Shown here in pieces: positions 13,301-24,591 of a stretch of DNA of 64,000 nucleotides. Below the pieces are notes generated by a model. The model was not told where the DNA came from. It did not search any database and was given only the letters and a program-made list of their open reading frames with translations. Origin of the DNA: Desmodesmus armatus (Eukaryota > Chlorophyta > Chlorophyceae > Sphaeropleales > Scenedesmaceae); assembly GCA_007449985.2 (NCBI GenBank), contig VIIQ02000096.1:310001-374000 (forward strand). Reading direction: 5' to 3'. The translations under genes were made by a program, and so were the position numbers. Position 1 is the first letter of the stretch. The number at the start of each line of letters is the position of its first letter.

Positions 13301-16300
13301 AGTGTCCTGCAACAAGGAGAGTGAAAGGCAAAACTCCAGGAGGATGATATGGGGGGTGGTGCATAATCAACCGCAGATGTACAGGTGGCCCTGCATCTGC
13401 CGATCGACTGTGCGGTTGGACATGTTGGAGGCATTGCCCGTGTGGGTAGCTTGCAGTATCAAGCCGCCGCAGAGTCCATGCTTGTTGGTTAGTCGCTGTA
13501 GTTGTCGGGACTCTACCACCCTCTCTTCCTCGTCTAGTCAGAGTTGGGCAACCCGTCACCATCAATATGTTACAATCCTTATCATTGATTCATTCGTTAT
13601 CGCCCAGCCCGGGCATGGTGCTTTTTTGACTGGAATGTAGACCAGTTTTTGGCTGTCATGTGCAGGGGTGAGACCTTGGCAACGTATCAGGCTCTCGACC
13701 TGAAGATTTCGATCCGAATTATGTTCACCATCTTGCTCCATGCACTCAATGCAGTGACTGCACATACAATGTAGTATGCATGACATACTGCATGGTATGC
13801 CGCATACTGAGTGACATACTGAGTGTCTAGTATACCTTCCAGGTTAGCAACATGTGCTGCTGCTAACCCCAGGTCTGGTATTTCACTTCGGGTCTGACCT
13901 GTGCTGGCCTTAGTCTGACCAATGCTATCACATGTCAGACCTGAACGCCAACCAGCTCACCTGTGGGGCAGGGGACGATGGCTCCCTCATGGTAACCAAA
14001 CCCAGGTGCAATGCCACAGTGGGCAAACGAAGCTTGCTCGGTGGAAACATCCCTAGTGGTGAGGCCATACGGGCACTGCTGGCAGGCGTCGCGGGTGCCA
14101 CCAGCAGCGTACCAACCAGGAGGGCACTTGTAGGAGATACGTCCGTCGTAACCAAACCCGACCTTTGTGACGCACGCCTTGGGGTCTGTGAAGCCTCCAT
14201 CACCACCCGCAGTTCCGTCGGCATCGGAGTAGAAGTCTTTGGGAAGCGCAGCGGGCTTCTCAGCCACCATGTTGTAGGGGCAGGCAGTGCAAGGTGCAGC
14301 TTGCAGGCCGAATGTGGTGTTGGCGACGCCGTAGTTGTTGGTGTCACACCATACACCCTTGTACGATCCTGAGAACGGCTTGAGCATGCCTTGGCCGGGC
14401 TTGATGTCTGTAGAGGGAAGAGAAGGCAGGGACACGCAGAGAACAGGGCATTAAGCATGGTGGTTGCGGATTTATGTATGACATGTATGTATGCACACAC
14501 ATTCCTGATGGCAGCTGGCATGATGACTGGCCGCACGGTGCAATTGGCAGCAGCCAGCAGCAGCTGCTGCTAGTGAGTGCAAGGTAACTACCAGCCATAA
14601 AATGGTGTGCTGACAAGCACTATGTTGTGCAAGCTGATGCGTCGGGCATCCACAAAGCTCTAATACAGCAAGGCAGGCGCCCCCAGTAATGTTTGCTGGA
14701 AAGACATCCAGCATCCTGCATGGAGTTGTATGGAGTCTGGTGCACACAGCCGAGTTTCGATCAGCCCCACACTGAATGATCACTATTGAGCGGTAGTACC
14801 GCTGTTTGAGCACAGCTCACTCACAGCATGATGCAGCACTGGCTCTGACCAGCTTCACTTCAGGGGCGCTCTCAACATCGTCCAGGTTAGAAGGCAGCAT
14901 GACTGGCTCAGTGGGCTCTGCTGAGATGCCGTCGCCACAGGCAAGGCAGTGCTGCAGTGTTGCGGCAGCCGGTATCCTCCACTCCTCTCTGTAGGTGTTG
15001 TCAGGGCATTGGACCATCACCCCATCATCGTGGTAGTGTCCGGGGGGCACCACTGTGGTGCAGACACAAAGGTAGAAGTGACAGACGGCACAAGCAGGAA
15101 GGTCAGACAGAGTGACAGTTGTCAGACATCTTGTTGCAAACAAGACAAGTGGTGACATCATGCTATGTCAGCTGGGCCAAGCCACAAGTATTGCATGACA
15201 CCATCATGAGGGCCTAATTCGACATTGATTACTTGATCATCAATGCACTGTCCCCAAAGGGACGGAAGGCTGAACACACATGCTGACTGATGCCATCAGT
15301 GTGGCACTGCAACATCACCAGGTTCAGCTTGAGCACGGGCTGCACTGAAGTTGAGTCAAGTGCACAAGCTCATGCTGACTGACAAAATCGGCAGCGTTAC
15401 ATGCCTGTCATGCTGCAGCAAGCTGTCGGACACTTACAGCACTCTGCATCAGAAGTTGCGCCAGCGTCTTGAGTGTAGGTGCCCGGAGGGCAGTCTTTGA
15501 GTTGCGGGTCCGGGTCTCCTGCCAGAAGGTGCCTCCTCCTTGCAGGAGCAGTGTCGCCACCTGGGCAGTAGTGGCCATAGGGGCACAGCGTAGTCTCGCT
15601 GATGGTAGACCCTTCGAAGGTGGCGTAGTATGACGGCACGACGAACGTGCAGTCGTCCGCACTCTTGGCGCCATCATGCTCGGTGGTGACATGCTCGAGG
15701 CACTTGGTGCACGAGGCTACGGAGCCGAGCCCGGACTTGTACTCCCCAGGAGGGCACCTGGCAATGACTCCAGGAGCCTTGGAGAAGTAGCCCTCGGGAA
15801 CAACTGCAGGGGAGGGCACGACAAGCAGAGCAGGCAGCAGCAGTGTGAAAAAGCAAGCCCTGCCGGGGGCGGGGGTGCTGGAATGGCGTGTTGGTGTCAC
15901 CGTCAATCAGGCTGTTGACATGCACATGCGCCTGGCATCCAGTATGCACATTTGATGTGTCACATGTTGAGGTGGCCTGGCTTAGCCAGTGTGCGATACA
16001 AAGTGGGTGGGCTCCCCGTGGCCATGGCCGCAACATGTGTGTTGCATGACTCATGCGGCCCTGCATCGGATGCAGGGTCCCCAACCATGGTAACTGGTTA
16101 TGCCATATGGCAAGGCAGGTTAGGAGTCTGGTTGGGAGTCTTGTCCAAACAATCATTAATTGGTTGAGCCAAAGAGCACCTGGTCAGTGACTTGCCCATA
16201 CTGCCACAGGTCTGCCCTGGCAGGCTTGTGCAAGAAGAACGACAAAGCCAACTCCAGGACACACGCACTGCCAGCATGGCATGCAGTTGTCTGTGCTGGC

Positions 16301-19160
16301 AGTCACAAGAATCTGATGTCAACCAAGCACGTTCCCATCTTACCGCATGCCGACCTCAAGGCTTGTCCTGTCTGCGGTGTGATCACACTGTCGACCACCT
16401 TGTCAGTGGTGTAGCCGCCGGGGCAAGGCACACACGCACTTTGCTTCTTGAGGCCAGGGCCATAGGTGTTGGCAGCGCACCTTGCAGCGTCAGGCTCTGC
16501 GTCGGCGCCGTTGAAAATGTAGTGTGTACCAGGAGGGTTGACTGGGGGAGATGCGGCCAAAGGCAGGCAGCAGAAGCAGACAACAAGCAGAATCGGTGAG
16601 CTTTGTTCGGCATACACATTCAAGATCATATCAAATCTGCACGATGCATCCCATACATCTAGCAATTGGCGCTGAGTGAAGCCCTTGCTCAAGGTGAATT
16701 CACTGTTGAAAAGTGCACTGCTGAAAAGTGCAGACCTTCAAGACAGTGCTGTCCTGCTCATACTCAAAACACCAGCATGAACATGCCATGACTACCATGT
16801 CACCGGCTGCCTGGCAGTCCTTCGGGGACTTCTGAGAAGTGTATCACAGGAAAAGCATATTAATTGTTGTGCGTGCGGCCCATAAGGTCAGCATCGCAGC
16901 GGGCAAATCTCAGTTTGAATCCGCAGTGTAAGTTGGGCTAATTGTACACCATGGGTAGTGTATTTTTCCTGACTGCAGGGTTCCAACAACTTCACGCACC
17001 GCACTTTGCCTTGCTGGTGGAGCGGGTGCCGACGGTTGTCATGGCAATGTTGCCGGCCGGGTCTTCAATGACGGGGCATTCAACCTTGTCAGGCTTGCCA
17101 ATCTCAGTATACTTGCCACCAGGGCAGTAGGACCTGTACGACACAGGCAGCGGCAGCTGTCTATGAAGCAAGTTGCAGCAATAAGAGACACAGAATACTG
17201 CGCTATCTGTTTTGCTGGGAAGCCATAAAGTACAGTGCAGTACAGTACAGTACAGTACAGTACAGTACAGTACAGTACAGTACAGTACAGTACAGTACAG
17301 TAATTGGGGACAGGGTCCCAACCTCGGCGCTAGCCAGCAAGCCTCGGGCTCATGAGGGTGCCCAGAGGGCCTTACTTGCGTACCCCAGCCTCTTAGGTCA
17401 GGTGTGAGGGCGATTGAAATCGCCAAGCCAGCTGTCAATTCCAGTAGGATGTTTGATCTCAGTGGTGTGCCTAGCACCACCTAGTGCCAGCCCCCGGCAG
17501 GAGTCTCAGACACTCTGATCACTGATAGCCTATATACCAACTAGGGAGGTGGTAAAATGTCATGCGCCGGGCGCTGCCGAACCTCTCGCAGCAGGCATGG
17601 ATCGAACCCAGGACCTGTCTGATGACAGGAACTCGACGTGACCATTCAGGAGCTGCCAGGTGTGTAAGAGCACTGTTGAGGCTTGAAAGCATGTGTGTGA
17701 GTTCATGCTTCAGAGCGGCAAGCCGCAGGGACGTGGAGCAAAGCGCCATCAAAATGCAGCCAACAGTTGGTGACCTGGTAGGCCCTGGCAGTGCAGCACA
17801 CCAGCACTCACCCCTTGGGGCAGTCAGCACAGGTCAGGTAGGTGCCATAGCGCCCAGCAGGACAGTGGCAGGCGTTGTTCTTGAGCAGTAGGGCATTCTG
17901 GCACCCGCCGCACTTGTAGCCGGGTGTGGCACCGTTGTCCACGCCCTGACACCTACTGGGGTCACACCCAGGGATGGGGCAGCTTGTCTCAACCTTCAGG
18001 GTTCGTAGGTTGACTGACACCGGATTGGGCGGTGTACCTGCAGCACATGTCAGTGAAAGAAGGTTGATTTGCTGGGCAGGGCGCCTGTCAAAGGGCATAG
18101 CCCACGTGAGTCACCATGGTGAGTCACCATCCCAAACATGCATCTCGTGGATATGGTAAGCTGTGCATGAAGTTTTGCGAACGTTTGAGTCCTCAACGGT
18201 GGCATCTCCATATCCGCGCAAGGCTTCTGGAGTACCGTAACATGCACCGGCCAGATCGATGCTGCTGATACACTCACACCTCTGTTTAAGAAACGCCTCT
18301 GGGCCAGACAAAAAGTTTCTTAAACCCGAATCTTTCTTAAACTGAAATGGGCGGTTTTACAGCATGTGGATGGCTAGCCTGCACCATTGCTGATCAGACC
18401 ACAATAGTAACAGTCAGTGGTGTCAGTTTGGGCCACTTCTGGACTGTGGGGGCATGTAAGGGCCGCAGGCAGGTCAAAATGGAGTCAGCCAGGCTGCCAT
18501 CCCTGCTGCAGCTGCTGCACTTCCCCTTGAGCGGCAAGCTCTGATTGTTTCTTAAACCCCAAAATTGGTTTCTTAAACCGAGGGCAATTTGCCTTGACAC
18601 AACACCGGGACCGGACATTTTGTTTCTTAAACCACTCATGTTTCTTAAATCGGCGTTTCTTAAACCGAGGTGTGAGTGTACACTGATACACACGATCGAC
18701 AGGTTATCACCCAAAACCACATATGCATCAAGCAACGCTAATTGAGCGAATTTATTACAGTATGCATGAATAAGCTGGAAACACGGCTGGCCTGGCACTG
18801 AAGTGAGGTACGATGGTGTCGGAAACAGAATTGCAGAGAAACACCATGCTGCGTCAGTTGTTTGACAGCTCAAAGCTCTAGAGTTGGTATTAAAATGGTT
18901 TCCGTGAGACAGAAGCGCTCACCAGGCAGCAGCCACCACGCGCTGTCTTGCTGGTGCGAAGGTGCGACCTGGGGAGGTTTGAGAAACATCACTCACGTCA
19001 AACAGGGTGAACGCAGCAAACCAGAAGCTGAACAGCTGCTGACAAGCCATTCACACCTCACCTGGCTCGCGAGGGCGAAATCCGAAAGGTGCCTTGCCGA
19101 CCCATGTGCGGCTTGGAATGCACCAACCAGCAGCAAACAGAGCAGTGCCAAACGCTTCAT
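10333..19160 (-). CDS. Secreted multidomain protein: GCC2/GCC3 repeats, PAN-like, EGF-like and C-type lectin domains
   Basis: ATG at 19160 opens a signal peptide (MKRLALLCLLLVGAFQAAHG), exon 19062-19160. Then, on the minus strand, exons 17812-18037, 17000-17133, 16344-16541, 15438-15803, 14825-15052, 13961-14407, 13003-13121, 12314-12807, 11546-11919, 11104-11217 and 10333-10813; from 18037 onward every exon phase matches the next. Cys-rich modules with CPPGTY, CPPGEY, CPPGWY and CPYGHYCPGG are GCC2/GCC3 (ephrin-receptor-like) repeats; 12314-12807 and 11546-11919 carry PAN/apple-like Cys patterns (TLEDCAAACKANASC; FQTCLDACDADGDC); 11104-11217 is EGF-like; 10333-10813 is a C-type lectin fold (ATLKSQEE, YWIGL, WRWLSTGQ, EPNNW, GYWSD). 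At least one exon between 18038 and 19061 is missing from the model, since exon 1 ends in phase 0 and 18037 needs phase 1. A GTAAGT donor after GYWSD suggests one more exon with the last lectin Cys residues. Likely secreted or cell-surface; ligand unknown; no transmembrane segment placed. Confidence 0.82.
17230..17668 (-). mobile_element. Putative tRNA-derived SINE with (TACTG)n tail
   Basis: On the minus strand a tRNA-like head at about 17668-17580 has an A-box-like TGGCAGCTCCTGAATGG, an anticodon-arm-like CCTGTCATCAGACAGG and a B box GGGTTCGATCC, followed by a body and ending in about 14 copies of a 5-bp unit (TACTG) at 17230-17302. The 3' body (17230-17408) recurs at 34171-34300. It lies in an intron of the lectin gene, in the host's orientation. 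Target-site duplications were not identified. Confidence 0.65.
18271..18678. mobile_element. MITE-like DNA element with terminal inverted repeats and TA target duplication
   Basis: The ends are 27-bp terminal inverted repeats with one mismatch: 18271-18297 starts CACTCACACCTC and the complement of 18652-18678 starts the same way. TA flanks both ends (18269-18270 and 18679-18680). The interior repeats the subterminal string TTTCTTAAAC several times and has no transposase. TA target duplication is typical of Tc1/mariner-type elements. It sits in the first intron region of the lectin gene. Confidence 0.8.
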
Positions 19161-21280
19161 ACGAAGTTGTTGTAGAATTTGAAGAGTTTACTCACATGCC
19201 GACAGTCTCAGTGCCGAAGATAGTCCAGATAGTTTGTTTGGTGTCTGAGAGTAGAGTGACCGATCTTTAGAAGTCTAAGTTGTGCCAATTTGGGTTGATG
19301 CAAGCAAGTATACCCCTGATCGGCTATTTTTGCCGTTGAGCTGGGGAGCGTAATCCTAACACTATGTGCCCAAGCATTCTGGCAAGGTACACCACAATTG
19401 TGTCTGTCAGTAGGGAAAATTTCACTGCTTATGGTCGTACCCTAAAACAGGAAAACATTGTGCCGAAATGTCTCCTTGAGGAAGCAATCCGGTCGTCGGC
19501 AACTTTGGTTTCCAGCAGGGACGACAAGTGATTCGGAACAAACGCCGTATCCTGACAATATACAGACTGGTGTTATAAGCGCTGTGGCAGTATCGGGTCT
19601 GCCTCGGACAGTCTGAATGTGGGCTTGTTTGGAGTCAGCTGATCTGTCGATCCTCGTAGACAGTCTACGATGTCGAAGCAAGGGCACGCAGTGAGTGTGT
19701 CCATGTACTTGTCGTATGAAACCTCACGTATTCATGGAGGACGACCACAGAACTTGGAGTGCGGCCCTGTGCTACACATGTGATTGACTAAGGACCTTGA
19801 GTCAATTTGCAAACTGGGGGGGGGGGGGGGGGGGGGTCAAACAGAACCCATTGGAAAGCTTGATCAGAGCTAGCACAGTCCCACAGATGACCTTTGAAGC
19901 TGCATAAATAGGGGCTAATGTACCACATAGCTTGTTCATTGCCCAATTCAGACCCCTGCTGTGCTGTCGGCTGCAACAGTGCTCAAGTTGGGTTGCGCAC
20001 ATGCCATGACGGTGACAAGCCAAGCTCAGCCTCGCAAGAGCTCTCACCCCTTATGGCTGCCTGTTGAATCAACCCCCAGACAACTTGTTTGATTCAGCGC
20101 TAGGCTGCTGGCCTGCAGTGCGTGCTGAGCTACAAGCCAGATGATGATAAAAAAAGAAAGAAAGAATCCGATACACCCCCTTTGTATCGTAACGTCATAG
20201 GATTCCTCGCATTGGCCTCGCATCCTTAGAGGACGGCTTATCACATGCCATGCTCGAGGGCTAAGGCAATGGCACTCCTGGCCCCACTTTCCCCAGGGGC
20301 ACACCTGGGGGCCTTCGAAACCCACCGAAATTCCGGCACGAGTGTTGTTCGACATGGGAGCTTGGATGCTGTAAGGTATCACCCTTGACCCACCGGGAGA
20401 GTCCCCTCAGTCCCGACCTGAGGACACCTTGAATCCAGACGAGCCAGATGTTGATGGCCCAGTTTGTGGGTATTCTGGGTGTGGTCGGTGATCATTGGTC
20501 ACCCGCGGGTGACGGGCACTGGCCAGCACGCAATGAGAGGGTCACCCCCATGATGGGCTATGTATGCTGGCAGCTATGTCACAAGCTTATCGCCATGACT
20601 GCACACACAGAAGACAGAACAAGACCGCTAGCACAAGACATATGACTGTGATAGTACTGGCTCATACCTACCATTGTCTGCTTGGTGGGGGGTGTGGTAG
20701 TCTAGCATGCTAGACATGCACACCCCTCTTGCCTTAACGTTACGCCAGTGGTTCGCCATAGGCGTAGTTACTTACTTACTTACTTTTCTGCTTGGTTCAA
20801 GTTAGCTGTCAGCAAGGGTGTGGGTCAGGCATTGGCTGATTGAGACGCAAGAATGATCATCAGGATGCTGTGCCGACACACCTTGCAGGATTTGTATCAG
20901 CTGCTGCCATCGGTTGTGTCGAGCTTTGTAGTCCAGATATTGCCATCAGCAACTGGATGGTCTGCGTGTGCATGCACCTGCACTACGCACAGCACTGTAT
21001 GCCAGTGTTGCTCCCTATGATCACTGTGATGATCACGTATCCACCAGTACGAGCTGTCCCAGTCAATATCGGCACAGAGGGAGCACATGGGCGAAAGGGC
21101 AGAGTACACAGCAGCACACACCGCTATTCATCCTGCAGGTTGCGACGGGTCAGAACCTCACAGTAGCAAGCTGCATATGCAACCATGCATGGGCTTGCAG
21201 CGCCCACTGCTACCTGCACACTTCCCCTCATCCCTGACTGGGCATGCATGCACCGACTGTGCATGCTTTCCCTGGACAGC
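19161..21280. other. Intergenic sequence, nothing coding recognised
   Basis: Upstream of the lectin gene. It contains a 21-base G tract (19816-19836) and a short TTAC repeat near 20768. No ORF here carries a recognisable motif or splice context. The promoter of the lectin gene should lie just above 19160, but no specific element can be named. Confidence 0.5.
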
Positions 21281-21639
21281 GATGCTGCTCAGATCGTCAT
21301 GGAGTCCTGCACAACTTCAGACTTATCAACACCACTCACCCTGCTTGCACTCGTAACCCATCCCCATGTCCATGATGCACACAGTGTCCAGCAGCGCTGG
21401 GCTGTGTGGGTCAACACCATAGCCAGAATTTGTCTGGCTTGACGTCCCTGTGGCCAACGTTGTTCTTGTGCATGAACCCCAGCACCTGCAGCACAGGATG
21501 CATACACGTTCAGGCGCATACCAATACTGCTGGCAGGCTGTACAAGTCCTGCTGCGAGTTGCCCCAATCTGAGAAAGCTCACGGCCAGCCTGACCATGCG
21601 AGCCGACCAAATATGTGGCCAAAGTGCTGACCTGCAGCA

Positions 21640-22325
21640 TGCCTAGCCCAGCAGCTCCATCATCATGAGCAACAGGGGGTGCAGCTTGTGGGGGTGCTGG
21701 GGGTCGCCAGCCTCCTTCACGCCCCTGCATATTTTGGTGGCACAGAGATTCGTGTTAGTGTGCAGGGACACCCCAAGCTTGCAGGACACTGCAGCAGGCT
21801 GGGCAAAGCGCACAATGCAAGAGCTGCAGGATTCATGCTGCCCTTGCTGCAGGACATGCCATGCAGGGGGTATGGCTGTGACAACTTGGCAGCACTGCAT
21901 GGGGTTCACACCTGCAGAGTAGACTGTATGAACCCCTTCAAGGCTTGGCTGCTGCCCTGGGTTGCGCGCAGGCGCTTGTTGATATCGATCTGGTGCTCGT
22001 GACACATGCTTGCCTGGTAGGTGCGCCGCTGCTGCTCAATGTCATTCACCATATCCACAGCGATCTTGGCCGCAGCCACCAGAGTCTGGTGGCCAGCACA
22101 CATCAGCACAGCCATGACCTGCCCTCACCTGCTGCATTTTGGCAGGGGAGCCAAACTGCAGCTTCCCTTCAGCAAAGTGGCAAAGCCAACCCCATCCAAG
22201 GCCCCCATGATCTTGAAGCTTGTCTGCGTCTTGCTGCTACTGTTGCCTGACCGCTGTTCCTGCAGCAGCTCTTTGCCACCATGCGGGCAATACAGTCTGG
22301 CAGGCACCTTAGCGCGTCCAGATTA
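21640..22325 (-). CDS. Unrecognised gene fragment, two or three probable exons
   Basis: Minus-strand coding is suggested by a piece ending HFAEGKLQFGSPAKMQQ with a GTGAGG donor at about 22114, joined in phase 0 to TLVAAAKIAVDMVNDIEQQ at about 22075, which runs on through INKRLRATQGSS to a GTGTGA donor near 21920. A Pro/Ala-rich piece, GWRPPAPPQAAPPVAHDDG, at about 21645-21735 lies between an acceptor (ATATGCAG) and a donor. I do not recognise the family. The hydrophilic helical piece could be a coiled-coil protein. Start and stop were not found, and a competing frame (TSFKIMGALDGVGFATLL) overlaps the first piece. Confidence 0.35.
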
Positions 22326-22379
22326 CTGATCTACGTAACACCGCTGGCATCATAGTGTTTTTGCTGCTGCTGCAGGTCC

Positions 22380-23090
22380 GGTCTGGCTTGCAGTCGGTTA
22401 CGACCCTCACAACTGCAGTTGGCTGTCGAAACGAGCTTTGCAGATGTGAGCTCCATCATATCAGTACAGTTGTCAAAGACAACTTCAGACTTCTAGAATC
22501 CAAAACTCGGGGACAAAACCACAAATACATGATATGGTGTTGGCGCCAAGCGACTGTCGGACTTCCTGGCCATGAACTTTGCAAGCTCTACATGTTCACA
22601 GGAGCGGCTACATCCACAGAGATGTCGAGACATAGACGTGCCCTCCTATGTGTGCCAGAGGCATGTTGGGGGGGGGGCAGCAGCTGTCTGGTGCAACAGC
22701 CACTCTGCTGAATTGCGTTGATCACTCTGTGAGCTGGGATGGCTCTGCTGAATCAAACTCAGTGCCTCAAACAATTGCATCAGCAAGCGTGCTCAAGGGT
22801 GATGGATCTACTCCTGAACCCCAACTATGTTACAACAGCCCCGATCCTCAACAAGGTATCAAGCACCCCATAGCCCCTGAACACAACCCCCCAGCAACCC
22901 CTGAAACACACCCAGTGCCTGGATATCGACCTCCACACAACAAACACAAGCACACCAGGGCGGTACCGGCCACAGTGTGACAGCAGCTCAGTCCAGCGGC
23001 TGGAGCAGCGGCTGCAGCAGCTCAGCCCTCGCTTGGCTAGGCGAAGGCAACTAAAGGTCCAGGCTGTCCGAACAAGATGCAACAAGCATG
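22380..23090. other. Non-coding stretch below SmD2
   Basis: No gene recognised. It contains TTACA at about 22829 (TGTAA on the minus strand), a possible poly(A) signal for SmD2, and CA-rich sequence at about 22800-22980. Confidence 0.45.
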
Positions 23091-23109
23091 TGCCCCTAGG
23101 AAAGAGGGA

Positions 23110-23600
23110 TCACTTCGGGTTCCTCAGCACTAGGATAACTGAGTCTCCTCTCAAGAACATCTTGCTGATGAAGCGGTCCCGGTTCACTGGCCGGCCGCCC
23201 TTGGCGCCGCGCCCACGCTTGGGGATCTGCACACACGACAAAGGAGCGACAGCAGCAGCACTAGCAGTGTTTGGAGTGCCGACATGGGACTGGATACCAC
23301 ACTCCTCCTATCAAGGCCGGTAGAGCTGGTTGCTGATGTGAGGAGAGTGTGTGGGTGTGGCAAGGACGATCGTTAGCAGTATCACAGGCCTCTGTCGCCC
23401 CCCCCCCCCCCCGCTGCTCAATGTCAAGCGCTGCTGCTGCTGGGCTGTACTCGGCGGCAGAGTGCTCTGAACGCTGGAACAGCTGTGCCTGCAGCTTTCC
23501 ATCACCATCAGCAATGTGGGACGTGCATGGCATGTGAGTCCAACCACACCAACTGCTTCGACCAGCAGGAGCCGGCAACCAGCAGCCATGCCCACATACA

Positions 23601-23633
<33 letters not shown>

Positions 23634-24253
23634 TTGCAAGCAGCTGCTGCGCGTGCTCAGCACCCCTCCTGCAGGACAGCAATGCAGCTCCTGTGCAGCA
23701 CACGAAGGCAGCAGGGCTCACCTCTGTCCACATCTCCTTCACATTTTCCAAGATCATGTTGCAGTGCCTGTCAAACGCCTTCACACGCCCCAGCAGCTTG
23801 TGGTTGTTACGGCAGTTAATCAGCACCTGCAGCAGCAGTAGATTCCAACCCACATTAGCTGTGCCTACAGCACATGTCTACGGGTGTGCAACACCTAGCT
23901 GAGCAACCATCAACCAGCAAAGGGTGGCACACAGACAGGCATGCCGTCGAAGGAGGTTGTTGGCTTAACCATTAGTCTCATGAATCTGCTGCAACCTCCT
24001 ATCTGGCTGTTGTGCGCGATGGCAGTCGCAAGCACAGTATGCTGCTGTTGCTGCTGCAGGGGGTGGTGTCCTTGCTGCAGGGGACCTGTCTGGCTGCTAC
24101 CACCACCCAAGAGTGTCACAAAAGCATGATGAAAGATTGTCTTACCTGTGAGTTGGTCTTCACGCTGGTTGTGAGCACGGAGAGAGGTCCAGTGCGGAAC
24201 TCCTCAGCCTCCTTGGCCTCCCGCTCGTCCACCGACATGGGTGCTGCTGCCAT
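23110..24253 (-). CDS. SMD2: Small nuclear ribonucleoprotein SmD2
   Basis: Three exons with intact phases: 24146-24253 (36 codons: [30 protein letters not shown]), 23722-23826 (35 codons: [35 protein letters not shown]) and 23110-23226 (38 codons plus [31 protein letters not shown]). The total of 109 residues is close to the usual length of about 115-118. The Sm1 motif is in exon 2, Sm2 ([14 protein letters not shown]) in exon 3. SmD2 is part of the heptameric Sm ring that binds U1, U2, U4 and U5 snRNAs in the spliceosome. The basic KRGRGAKGG loop replaces the longer lysine loop of animals. The ATG at 24253 fits the conserved N-terminus; a second in-frame ATG five codons on (MSVDE) is an alternative. 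Intron 2 has poly-C and CTG runs. Confidence 0.97.
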
Positions 24254-24591
24254 GGCTGTTGATCTGTGTTAACTAGATCGTTATGAATGGTTTTGAAGCA
24301 CGGACGCGTGGCGTTGACGCTGCAGCTGCAAGGGCAGTCGAACCAGATCAGCTCTATCTATCTTTTGTTGTGTTCGAGCCTACACTTGCCAGCACACGGT
24401 CTTTGACTTGTAAGCCGCATCCTTAAGCAACTTGTAGTATACTCGGCAACTACGCATTGGTGACATACAGTTGCCAACTGTCAAGTGTTCTGCCCAGCTT
24501 GCAGGAATGGCTGGTGGGTGATGATGCACTGTTCATAGTGCTGTAATTGGTCGGTTGCAGGCCTGCACTGGTTGCAGGTACCTCTTTCACT

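Noticed and set aside
16870..16930. AGTTTGAATCC string resembling a tRNA T arm
   Set aside because: No cloverleaf can be formed.
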